64,000 nt of DNA from Thermothelomyces thermophilus ATCC 42464. Lineage: Eukaryota > Ascomycota > Sordariomycetes > Sordariales > Chaetomiaceae. The position numbers and the translations under genes were made by a program. Under the pieces are notes generated by a model, which was given only the letters and a program-made list of their open reading frames with translations, had not been told where the DNA came from and made no database searches. The DNA lies in assembly GCF_000226095.1 (NCBI RefSeq), contig NC_016477.1:3658001-3722000 (forward strand), read 5' to 3'. The number at the start of each line of letters is the position of its first letter. The first letter of the stretch is position 1. This document shows positions 55,553 to 64,000 of this stretch, piece after piece.

Positions 55553-58500
55553 TTAGGCCTTGACGGAGGAGGGGTTCTCGCCAGTGGTGTCCTCAACCGG
55601 AGGGCAGGTGCAGAAAAGGTTGAGGTCGCCGTAGGCTATTCGCAGGTCAGCGAGGAAACCCATAGGTTGTTAGAAGGGGAGGACTTACCGTCATCAACCC
55701 TCGCCACACTGGGCCAGAACTTCTTCTCCCTTAGCCATGGCAACGGATACGCCGCCTTCTCCCTAGTATACGGCCTGTCCCACTTGGCGCCACCCTCCCC
55801 GTCGCCCGCGATGATATCCGCCATGGGGTGTGGCGCCATCTTGAGCACATTTCCCTTCCTTGGCGCCTTGCCCTCCTCGATTTCGCGAATCTCCTGGCGG
55901 ATGCTGATCAGTGCCTCAACGAAGCGGTCCAGCTCCTCCTTGGACTCAGATTCGGTGGGCTCAATCATGAGCGTGTTAGCAACGGGCCAGCTCATGGTGG
56001 GCGCGTGGAAACCGTAGTCCTGCAGACGCTTGGCAATGTCGATGGCCTCAATCCCTGCACTTTCCTGGAACGGCCGCACGTCAAGGATAAACTCATGCGC
56101 ACACCGACCGTGGTTGTTGGTGTACAGGATCGGATAGTGGGGCTTGAGCTTGCTGAGAAGGTAGTTCGCGTTGAGGAGTGTAATGGTGGTTGCCTTCTTG
56201 AGACCTTCGCCGCCTGGTTACGAATTGTCAGTGGGCTGCAGAGTGCAAAAATAGTGGGAGACGTAGAGGCTTACCCATCAACGCGTTGTACGCCCAGCTG
56301 ATGGGGAGGATGCTGGCACTGCCAAACGGCGCGCTGCTGACGGGGTGGTTCGATTCCTCAACATTTGTGACCTGCTTCGTCGGCAGATGTTCGATCAGAT
56401 GCTTCTTGACGCAGATGGGCCCGACACCCGGGCCGCCACCGCCGTGGGGGATGCAGAAGGTCTTGTGCAGATTCAAGTGGCACACATCGGCGCCAATCTC
56501 GCCCGGCGAGCACAGCCCGATCTGGGCGTTCATGTTGGCGCCATCCATGTACACCTGTCCGCCGTGTGCGTGCACAATCTCGCAGACCTTCTTGATCTGG
56601 GGCTCAAACACACCAAAAGTGCTGGGATACGTAATCATCATGGCGCCGATCTCGCTCGAGTGCTTCGCGCACTTGGCCTCGAGGTCCGCCAGGTCCAGAT
56701 TGCCCGTCTTGGGGTCGCACTTGACGGGCAAAACGCGCATGCCCGCCATGGCGGCCGATGCCGGGTTCGTGCCGTGCGCCGAGACAGGAATGAGGCAAAG
56801 GTCCCGCTTCGTTTCACCCCGACTCTCGTGGTACTTGCGGATGGTCCGCAGGCCGGCAAATTCGCCCTGTGCTCCCGAGTTTGGCTGCAGAGACACGCCG
56901 TCCATGGCAGTGATTTCTTTCAGCTGGTCTTCGAGGGCACTGATGATGCCCTGGTAGCCCTTCATCTCTTCAGGAGGCGCCGCCGGGTGGAGGTTGGAAA
57001 AGCCGGGGAGCGTAATGAGAGCCATCTCCGCGCTGGCGTTGAGCTTCATGGTGCAAGACCCGAGGGGGATCATTGAGTGCACGAGAGACAGATCCTTGGA
57101 CTGAAGGTGGTGGATGTATCGAAGAAGTTCGGTTTCCGAGTGATGGGTATTGAAGATGGGGTGGGTGAGGTAGGGAGACTGCCTGCGCAGAGGCGCGGGG
57201 ATATGCTCAAGACCGGTGGCCGACTGGGACTCCTCCAAGAACTGCTTCAGCAGAGGAGCGTATTCTGAGAGAGCATCTGCCGACTCGTTGCCGCCGGCCC
57301 GGGCAAACACCTTGATCAGCGCGAGAAGATCCCGCTCCTCGACTGTTTCGTCAATGCTGATGATAATCCTATCGGCACCTTCCTGTCGGATGTTGATGCC
57401 CTCATCCTTGGCGAGATCCTTAATCAGTTGTGCCTTGCCGGGGCAGGAGATCACAGCCGTATCAAATGGCACTGGCTCGGAGCCAGCGTCCAGGCCAAAG
57501 TGGCGGGCAGCAGACTGAACGACTCTTGCGCCCAGACTGCACCTCTCCGCGATCTTCTTCAGGCCTCCAGGACCGTGGTACACGGCATAGAGAGCGCTGA
57601 TGTTGGCAAGCAGGGCCTGCGCAGTGCAGACGTTACTGGTGGCCTTTTCCCTCCGAATGTGTTGCTCGCGGGTCTGGAGAGAAAGTCTGAGCGCCCGATT
57701 CCCGAGCCTGTCCTTCGAGACGCCGATAAGGCGGCCGGGCATCTTCCTCTTGTGCTTGTCCGTGACGGCGAAGAAGGCGGCGTGGGGGCCACCGAATCCG
57801 AGAGGAACACCAAAGCGCTGGGAGTTACCGAAAGCAATGTCGGCCCCCCACTCTCCGGGCGGCGTAAGGACGGTGAGGGCCAGCAGGTCGGTAGCGGCGC
57901 TGAGCAGGGCACCCTGCTTGTGCACGGCATCAGCAAGCGCCTTGAAGTCGCGAACCTGGCCGTATGTGTTTGGATACTGGACCAAAGCACCGATCAAATC
58001 ATCTCCCACACTTTCCAACTCGGAGAAATCGGATACCGACAGGTCCATGACCCGTACGTTGATACCGAACCCTTCCGCACGGCTCCGCAGAACGTTTAGA
58101 GTCTGGGGGTGGACGTGCTTGTCAACAACGTAGGTCTTGCCCGGACGCTTGGCCTTGGATGCGGGGAGGACATTCATCGAGACGGTCATGGCTTCAGCGG
58201 CGGCAGTGCCCTCATCCAGGAGGCTGGCGTTCGAAATGGGCAGGCCAGTCAGGTCCGAGACCATGGTCTGGAAGTTGAGGAGCGACTCGAGGCGGCCCTG
58301 GCTGATCTCGGGCTGGTAGGGAGTATAGCTGGTGTACCACGCCGGGTTCTCGAGCACATTGCGCTTGATGACCTCGGGGGTGATGGTGCCGTAGTAGCCT
58401 GCGCCGATGAAATTCTTCCTGCTGGACTCGTTGCTCTCGGCCGCGGCCCGGCCCAGTGCCAGGATCTCCCATTCCTGGTGTCCTTCTTTGACTGCTTGGC

Positions 58501-58879
58501 TCGCGGCCGAATCGAATACGGCCCGGCGGCGGGGAAAGAGCTCGCGGGACGAGAGGATATCGGCGGGGATCACCTGCTGGATGAACTGGTCCAAGGACTC
58601 GACTGGGGGAGAGAGAGCTTTGAGCATCTCCTGGGCGCTTGCATCGTCTGGACCAATGTGACGATTGGCGAAGTTCTCGTGCGTCGGGAAGAGCTCTGGC
58701 AACCTGACAAACGGCCGTGCCACGGTCGTATCGGTTGCTGAGCTCGTCCACCGGATGGATGTGTTACGGCTGCAGGATGCGCATGTCCATGGCCGTCTCG
58801 CGGGTGTAGCAGCGCGAGATGCGAGGACGGAGGCGCCCAGGGTTCGGCCGAGACGGCCAATCTGCCGCGACGCAGCCAT
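55553..58879 (-). CDS. gcv2: Glycine decarboxylase P-protein (glycine cleavage system)
   Basis: Three exons on the minus strand (58879-56275, 56213-55689, 55635-55553) close to 1070 aa, the usual length. The PLP enzyme decarboxylates glycine and passes the aminomethyl group to the lipoyl H-protein in mitochondria. The N-terminus [22 protein letters not shown] is an Arg-rich presequence. Family blocks: [90 protein letters not shown] and the PLP-lysine region [17 protein letters not shown]. The C-terminus is [15 protein letters not shown]. Both introns are short (61 and 53 bases). Complete and apparently functional. Confidence 0.95.
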
Positions 58880-59785
58880 TGTTACAAGACGGTAGCCCCG
58901 GAAGACCCCAGGTGTGAATTGTCCGAAAGTTGTAAGCCGCTGTTGCTGTCAGTCGGGCGTGTGCAAAAACAATGGAGAATCTAAAAGGAACCGGGATGAG
59001 CCCCGAGGGAACTGCACCACACACCTGCCGACAATTTCGTCAGGTTCGAACCTTCAGACTAACGGCCCGCCACCACTCCGCCAGTCGGGACCCGAGTCAA
59101 GGAAAAAAGACACGAATTGATAATGCCAAGACTAGGAACAGCCCGAACAATTTGACGTCAGGAATCTGGAGCCGGTACGGAGTACCCCACGTTGTTTGCC
59201 AATTGACCCCGGATTTACCAATTCTTGTCCGGAGAAGAGGGGAGACGAGACGGCGAACCCGGCGAGGCAAATGATGGAGATGCAAAAGTCAGACATGGTC
59301 CATGGGCGGACAGCACTCCGCCGGGGATGTGTCAGCAGATACACTATCGAAACCCACCGCTATCGGTGACCGTGTTCGGCTCCGGTCGCTGGCTGTCCAG
59401 CTCGAAACTGATAACAAATTCCGACGATATCGGGTATTCTCGGGCCGAGCAGGGGGGAAGGGGAGCACGCCGCTGTTTGCTGCACCGGTGTTTTGCTGGT
59501 GCAGCTCGGCGAATGGCGGCGTTGCTGAAAGAAGGCTGCCAACGGCTCCAGCTTTTTGCCAAGCCTCTACGTCCCGGGCAGGAGGCGCTGCACGGCGCAC
59601 GGCAGGGCATCCGCGGACGCCCAGACCGTTTTCACCCCTGCCATTCCAAGCATGGCGTCACTGACCCCAGACATCTGCCCAAAAAATTCTGGACTTCCAG
59701 CGTCGAGCGCGTAGCGCAGCATCGCATTACCAGAACAAACCTACTTTCCAAACATCCATTCACATCACCTTGAAACAGGATCAAA
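58880..59785. promoter_or_regulatory. Divergent promoter region, GCV2 / TOM5
   Basis: About 900 bases between divergent start codons. Contains one TACGGAGTA word at 59176-59184. Short ORFs here lack family resemblance. Confidence 0.45.
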
Positions 59786-60061
59786 ATGTTCGGAGGCTGT
59801 GAGTAGCAAACCCGCTGGCGACCAATGTCTAGTATGCGAATCAATATTTGCTAACCTCTGTTAATTCAGTCCAACCCCCCCAAGCCTCGCCCGAGGAGAT
59901 TCGCGCCGCTGAGGCCGAGGCCACCTTCACCCTGCAGCGTGTCCTCGCGACCGCTGCCGCCCTTTACCTCTGTTAGTCCTTCCCCAAGTCTCTCGTCCAC
60001 TTCCGGTACTAACGAGCGACCAGCTCCCTTCGTTATCGACGCCGTCTCCAAGATGTTCTAA
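59786..60061 (+). CDS. tom5: Tom5, small subunit of the mitochondrial TOM complex
   Basis: Three tiny exons (59786-59798, 59870-59971, 60024-60061) give 50 aa: [20 protein letters not shown], then a Thr/Gln stretch, then the tail anchor [21 protein letters not shown] (given here in two overlapping pieces: [12 protein letters not shown] and [11 protein letters not shown]). The MFGGF start, acidic cytosolic head and single C-terminal membrane helix match fungal Tom5, which helps pass precursors from the receptors into the Tom40 pore. The first exon has only 13 coding bases (ATG TTC GGA GGC T). Splice phases close exactly. The gene is too short and split to be found as a simple ORF. Confidence 0.9.
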
Positions 60062-60603
60062 ATCTTCCGCCGTCACACACACGCGCGCGCTCTAACGCAG
60101 CGTACAAAGTCATCTTCCGGTTTTACGACCGTGACATAGCCTAAGCAGCGGAATCGCTGCTTAATATATGGCGAGCATGCCTTCAGAGAAGGCCGGCGGC
60201 TAAACAATAACGATGGATGGCTGCTTTCGGTTGTCACATTGATGGACGTGGCACGGAGTTGATACGGTGACCTGTTTCGTGGGGCTGTGAGATATGATGA
60301 TGGGAGGACGGGCATGGTAATGTTTTGTGTCAACATGTGTACGAACTGCCTGGATCACGTGGTGGGCATCTACAGCCATGGCCGCATAATCACAACTACA
60401 AATCAACAAAGGTACAGAGCACCCAACACCCGAGTGACCTATATTGGCTCTCAGCGAGAGTTGATAGGAGGCCTTGACTGGGTGTAACAACGCCGAATGA
60501 ACCCTTCGGACGCTCAGTATGACATGCTACATGACCCCGGCTAACATTACACCACCAAAATCTTCCTGGGTATCATCATCCCGAAGCTAGAAACCCCCTT
60601 TCA
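60062..60603. other. Convergent intergenic region, TOM5 / NUP57
   Basis: 540 bases between two stops. Contains (AC)n/(GC)n-like cacacacgcgcgcgc directly after the TOM5 stop. 3' UTRs expected. Confidence 0.5.
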
Positions 60604-61829
60604 TTAAGCAGACGTGGCCGGCGCCGGTGTCGGATTGTGTTGGGCTTCCCATGCCTCAAAGTCTTTCTTGGCCTCCTCGACCTGCGTCTTGAGATGTTGC
60701 AGCTGTTTGTCATAATCCTCGAGGATCTGTTTTCCGGGGTCAGTTGGAACCGCCCACGTTTGACACAAAACTTCGGCGGCCGGGGCGAAACGTACCTTTT
60801 TCGCCTTGGCCTCGACTTCCTCATCTAACCCATCGCCGTCCGCAAAACCGGGCTTGTTGATCTCGTCCTTCAAATTTTCCGCATAACCCCTCAGGATAAT
60901 CAGGCGGCTCCACAGCTCCTCCATGCGCGCGCTGAGGGCCGGGTCCTGGATGCTCTTGTCGATGCGGGCCAGCTTCTGTTTGAGCTCGTCCTCGTCGCCG
61001 CTGAGGGCGTACCCGCGGTTGCGCAGCACCTGCACTCGCGAGGCGAGTACCAGGCAGCGCTTGCTCAGCTCGGCGTGGCGGCGGCGCGCATTGAAGGCAC
61101 GCACCGTGTGCTCGAGGTCGTGTCGCGACAGGATCGCGTCCAGGCTGGCGTTGATGGCGTGCAGCTTGTTGTTGAACTCGACGATTACGCGCCTCTGCAG
61201 CGTGACGCGCGCGATGATGGAGGGGAACCCTGCGCAGAGCACGGGGATGTAGTTGGGCGCTGGCTTGCGCTGAAGCGCCTCTTCCCACTCCTTCGGGTCC
61301 TCATTGGGACCGGGACCGTACAGTGGGACAGTGTGCTCGTCGACTTTGTTGTAGAGGTAGGTCTTAAAGGCGCAGTTAGGGTTGGTCGGATCCCATTTTT
61401 CCATAATGAGCTTCATCTGCTCGGGGATCGGCTTCTGATCTGGTTCGGATGGGAAGAGCATGTTAGCAGGTTATTCACGGGTATGATCATGGCATGTGCC
61501 AAAGTTCTCGGTCGAGCGATTGAATGCGACAACGTACAACTCGTGTGACTGTTGGGTTGCCATAATGACCCGCCGGGCTGCGGGTTTGGGTTCAGCTGAC
61601 CAAGCACCGGCTGCTGCTGTTGCTGCTGCGGCTGCGATTGCGGCTGCTGCTGCTGCTGCTGTTGTTGTTGCTGTGATCGTCGCGAGTTACTTGCATCAGC
61701 ATCCCTCTTCATCCCGCCTCAGCGCCGCGCGGAGCTCACAGTGGAAGTGCCAAGCGCTGGCCCAAACAAACTAGTCGAACCACCGCCGAAGGTCGACTGG
61801 CCCGCAGGCCGGTTCAAGGAGGAGAACAT
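60604..61829 (-). CDS. nup57: Nucleoporin Nup57/Nup54 (central channel)
   Basis: Four exons on the minus strand (61829-61740, 61670-61538, 61439-60796, 60726-60604) close to 329 aa. Nup57/Nup54 forms the central-channel trimer with Nsp1 and Nup49. The N-terminus is short: MFSSLNRPAGQSTFGGGSTS, LFGPALGTST, then a Gln-rich run encoded by CAA/CAG repeats and NPNPQPGGSLWQPNSHTS. The conserved core begins QKPIPEQMKLIMEKWDPTNP and continues GPGPNEDPKEWEEAL and YIPVLCAGFPSI, followed by long coiled coils (EFNNKLHAINASLDAIL, DEDELKQKLARIDKSIQ). Only one or two FG-type motifs remain, far fewer than in yeast Nup57, so it resembles short Nup54 forms. The tail is Ala/Pro-rich (HNPTPAPATSA). Exon 2 could start at other nearby AGs in the Gln-run. 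Confidence 0.88.
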
Positions 61830-62329
61830 ATTTGAATCTTGGAGCGTCAGACGTTGACGCTGCGCGGTTGATCGAACCCCGGCGCAGGCTCGTGAAGAAA
61901 GAAAAAAAACCGTCGGCGACAGACAACTGTTGAACGAACCCAGTCGCGAAACACCAGCAGCTTCTAATCTAGCAAGCGACGGTCTTTCTCCGAGCACACA
62001 GTAGTCGGGCAGTCGGTCCGCAGGACGCACGCAATTGGGCCGTGGTGAGTTTGACTTCAAACTTGTTATCGGTTGCCGTGCGTAGATGCGTGAGCTTGTA
62101 CGGATGCTTTTTGGCCAAGAACCACACTCCACCGTCAGGCAGCTCGAACTAATGCCGCTCCCAGTGCGTCCGCTGAGGATGGTCCGAGCGTCTTGACAGA
62201 GTCGCCCAATCACCGCCGCGTTAATGAGACCCACACATTGTCAAGCCGAACCTCGCAGGCTCAAGCGTCACCAGCTCCAAACCACGCACAGCTTCGCATC
62301 GCAGGAACGGACCTGTCCAGACAGTCAAC
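61830..62329. promoter_or_regulatory. Bidirectional promoter, NUP57 / complex I subunit
   Basis: 500 bases between divergent start codons of two housekeeping genes. No TATA box seen. Confidence 0.5.
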
Positions 62330-63137
62330 ATGGCAGCGCGGAAGCCGGTGTACGTGACTCCTCATACGGTGGCAGCCACTGCCGACGCCAATTGAGCCGG
62401 CGGAACACGCCGAGCCCGGGCTGTGCTAACAAGAATCCAGCTTCAACCAGCAGGTCCTCTACGACACCACCCCGCTACCAGACTCGATCCCCAAAGTCAA
62501 GGAGATTGGTGCCAGCTCTGCTCCTCTCCTGTCGGCCTCGTTCTTCATTGGCGCGCGATGCAAGGACTACAATGACGACTTCATGCAATGCAAGACCGAG
62601 AATCCGGGCAGGGGCGAGTTTGAGTGCTTGAAGGAGGGCCGCCGCGTTACCCGGTGCGCCCGCAGTGTGTGCGTGGCCCTTCCCTTCTTAGGCCTCCAAT
62701 TCCCGGAAATCTGCTATGCAGGTGGTGGCAAGAGATGGATCAATCGAGGGGAATTTATCCGGCTGTGGGTGTGTGGGTGAGCTGACATTGCGACTTCTAG
62801 GCTCGAAGACATCAACAAATCCTGCCTGGAGCAGTTCCGCGCGCACTGGCAATGCCTCGAGAACAACAACCAGCAGCTGTGGCAATGCCGTCCTGCCGAG
62901 TGGAAGCTGAACAAGTGTGTCTACGATAATCTGGTGGGTTGGCTTCCTCTCTCTCGACATGAACATACATTGACACTCCGGTCTCTCATCTAGCACCTCG
63001 AAAAAGTCATCCCCGATCAACCCAAGAACTCAACTCCCGTGCACCTACGACAGAAGCAGATCTTCGCCCACAAGTGGATCCAGCGGTGGGAGAAGCCTTT
63101 CGTCCCGGGACAGTCCGAGGCATCCGAGTCGTCCTGA
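62330..63137 (+). CDS. Complex I accessory subunit, NDUFA8 / 20.8-kDa (NUO-20.8) type
   Basis: Four exons (62330-62349, 62441-62668, 62801-62933, 62994-63137) close to 174 aa, like the roughly 20-kDa subunit of Neurospora complex I. It is an intermembrane-space protein on the membrane arm, imported by the Mia40 disulfide relay. Twin CX9C patterns are visible: CKDYNDDFMQC with CKTE...FEC, and CLEQFRAHWQC with LWQCRPAEWKLNKC. The N-terminus MAARKPVFNQQVLYDTTPLP has no cleavable presequence, as expected for this class. The first exon has only 20 coding bases. Divergent from NUP57. Confidence 0.92.
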
Positions 63138-63168
63138 GTGCATCAGAAAGTGGGATACCTCGTGGCAT

Positions 63169-63174
63169 AATAAA
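63169..63174 (+). terminator. AATAAA polyadenylation signal of the complex I gene
   Basis: AATAAA about 32 bases downstream of the TGA at 63135-63137, in a suitable place for the efficiency/positioning element. Confidence 0.5.
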
Positions 63175-63441
63175 GCTGTCTCTTTGGGCAACCCGAATGA
63201 CGTGGCGGGAGGCTGGTTCTGGGCTCAGCCCTGTACATACATACTAAGAGAGTTAGACAGGCTCTTCCGGCCCTGCCTGGGAAGTTTCCTTATTTTTCAT
63301 GGAGGGACTATGCCATCCAAATCTCGCTGTGCACCGCTCGTTGGTTTTTCCGAACCCTATAAGACCATCTTCAACCCTAGCCTTACCCTTTACCATGAAA
63401 AAACGTAGAGAGGACAAAGCGCGATCAACTCCTGGTTCCCC

Positions 63442-63457
63442 GGGGGGGGGGGGGGGG
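63442..63457 (+). repeat. G16 homopolymer
   Basis: Sixteen consecutive G in non-coding DNA. Confidence 0.9.
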
Positions 63458-64000
63458 CTCCGGGCTTCATAACCAGTGCCTTGCAAGGCTCCTAGAACAT
63501 TGCTGGGCTGGTCATCAAGAAGCTCCTTGAAGAACTAGGCGGTAGAACAAGCTAACATGACCCAAGCGTAGTCTTGGTAAGATTCATAAACCATCTAATC
63601 ATAGTTCAGCTTTTTGTTTTCCCCCGGCTCCCAAATGGACACCAGACGAGGGAATAGTCCTCCTCCTGGTCTGCATTATATTGTTTTTGCTCGTGTCACA
63701 TTCACTGGAGGGCTTGGGGTGAATTCGAACCTTGTATGCTCGAACACCCCCACTGCTGTGATGGTTCTGGTAGAATAGCAACATTCATCGCAAGCCTCTT
63801 TGCTGCTGCTGAGAGGAATGGCATGAGAAATTAAGATACTTCCCATCTTGAGCACAGCTCCTGATAACATTGTCTAGATGTCAAGAGATGGAGACCAACG
63901 CTAGAGGTTTCGTTTGTGTGAACTACCCTACCTATTTGGTACCTTTCACCACGACGCTGCGGGAACTTGCACTGGTTAGCACCCTAGCCTGGCTCTCGGC

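Larger units (their letters stand above)
63138..64000. other. 3' flank of the complex I gene, no gene seen
   Basis: Contains an AATAAA polyadenylation-type signal at 63169-63174, about 32 bases past the stop, and a G16 run at 63442-63457. No coding region with family resemblance to the end of the window. Confidence 0.5.

Noticed and set aside
63720-63790. tRNA-like GTTCGAA words (also near 29140)
   Set aside because: No cloverleaf could be drawn: no matching A box, anticodon arm or acceptor stem at the proper distance.

Overview
The window is nuclear DNA of a filamentous ascomycete, most likely a sordariomycete and perhaps a Chaetomiaceae-like Sordariales species. This rests on short GT-AG introns (about 50-135 bp), GC-rich exons, CT-rich promoters, and readable proteins that match the Neurospora/Chaetomium type: a Cdc11-type septin, Tom5, the 20.8-kDa-type complex I subunit, and an Aspergillus/Neurospora-like mitochondrial citrate synthase. 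Genes are monocistronic. I assembled exon models by hand and checked that splice phases and total lengths close.

Left part (1-28.5 kb), mostly housekeeping: an Hsv2-type PROPPIN (-), a Cdc11-type septin (+), a Bax-inhibitor-1/LFG membrane protein (-), the dynein light intermediate chain (+), a DUF255/SPATA20-like thioredoxin-fold protein (-), a tiny Cys-rich gene in a gene-poor stretch (13.3-13.6 kb, -), a secreted DUF4360 protein (-), mitochondrial citrate synthase (-), a glutamine-synthetase-like enzyme (+) and a small helical protein of unknown role (+). Two long gene-poor stretches (13.6-16.8 and 17.6-20.9 kb) separate them.

Middle part (about 29-51 kb), accessory in character: a peroxisomal 4-coumarate-CoA-ligase-like enzyme ending in SKL, a rhamnogalacturonan acetylesterase, a truncated Tc1/mariner transposase, an intronless bacterial-type phosphoenolpyruvate synthase facing an NAD-dependent lactate-dehydrogenase-family gene, low-complexity small ORFs, a 2-oxoglutarate/Fe(II) oxygenase-like protein, a BAHD-type acyltransferase and a Pth11-like seven-helix receptor. 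Non-coding DNA here is rich in TAATTA/TTAATTAA words and homopolymer runs.

Right part (53-64 kb), housekeeping again: Sqt1/AAMP-like WD40 protein (-), glycine decarboxylase P-protein (-), Tom5 (+), Nup57/Nup54 nucleoporin (-) and a complex I CX9C subunit (+).

The most unusual feature is the PEP synthase / lactate-dehydrogenase-like pair. Together they could carry lactate to pyruvate to PEP without pyruvate carboxylase and PEP carboxykinase. The dehydrogenase, however, lacks the usual substrate-loop Arg and Gln, so its true substrate is open. Other notable points are two GC-AG introns, a start codon alone on its exon, a perfect T/A palindrome just inside an intron, a 37-bp inverted repeat containing nested palindromes, and the loss of the first Cys of the CxxC in the DUF255 protein.
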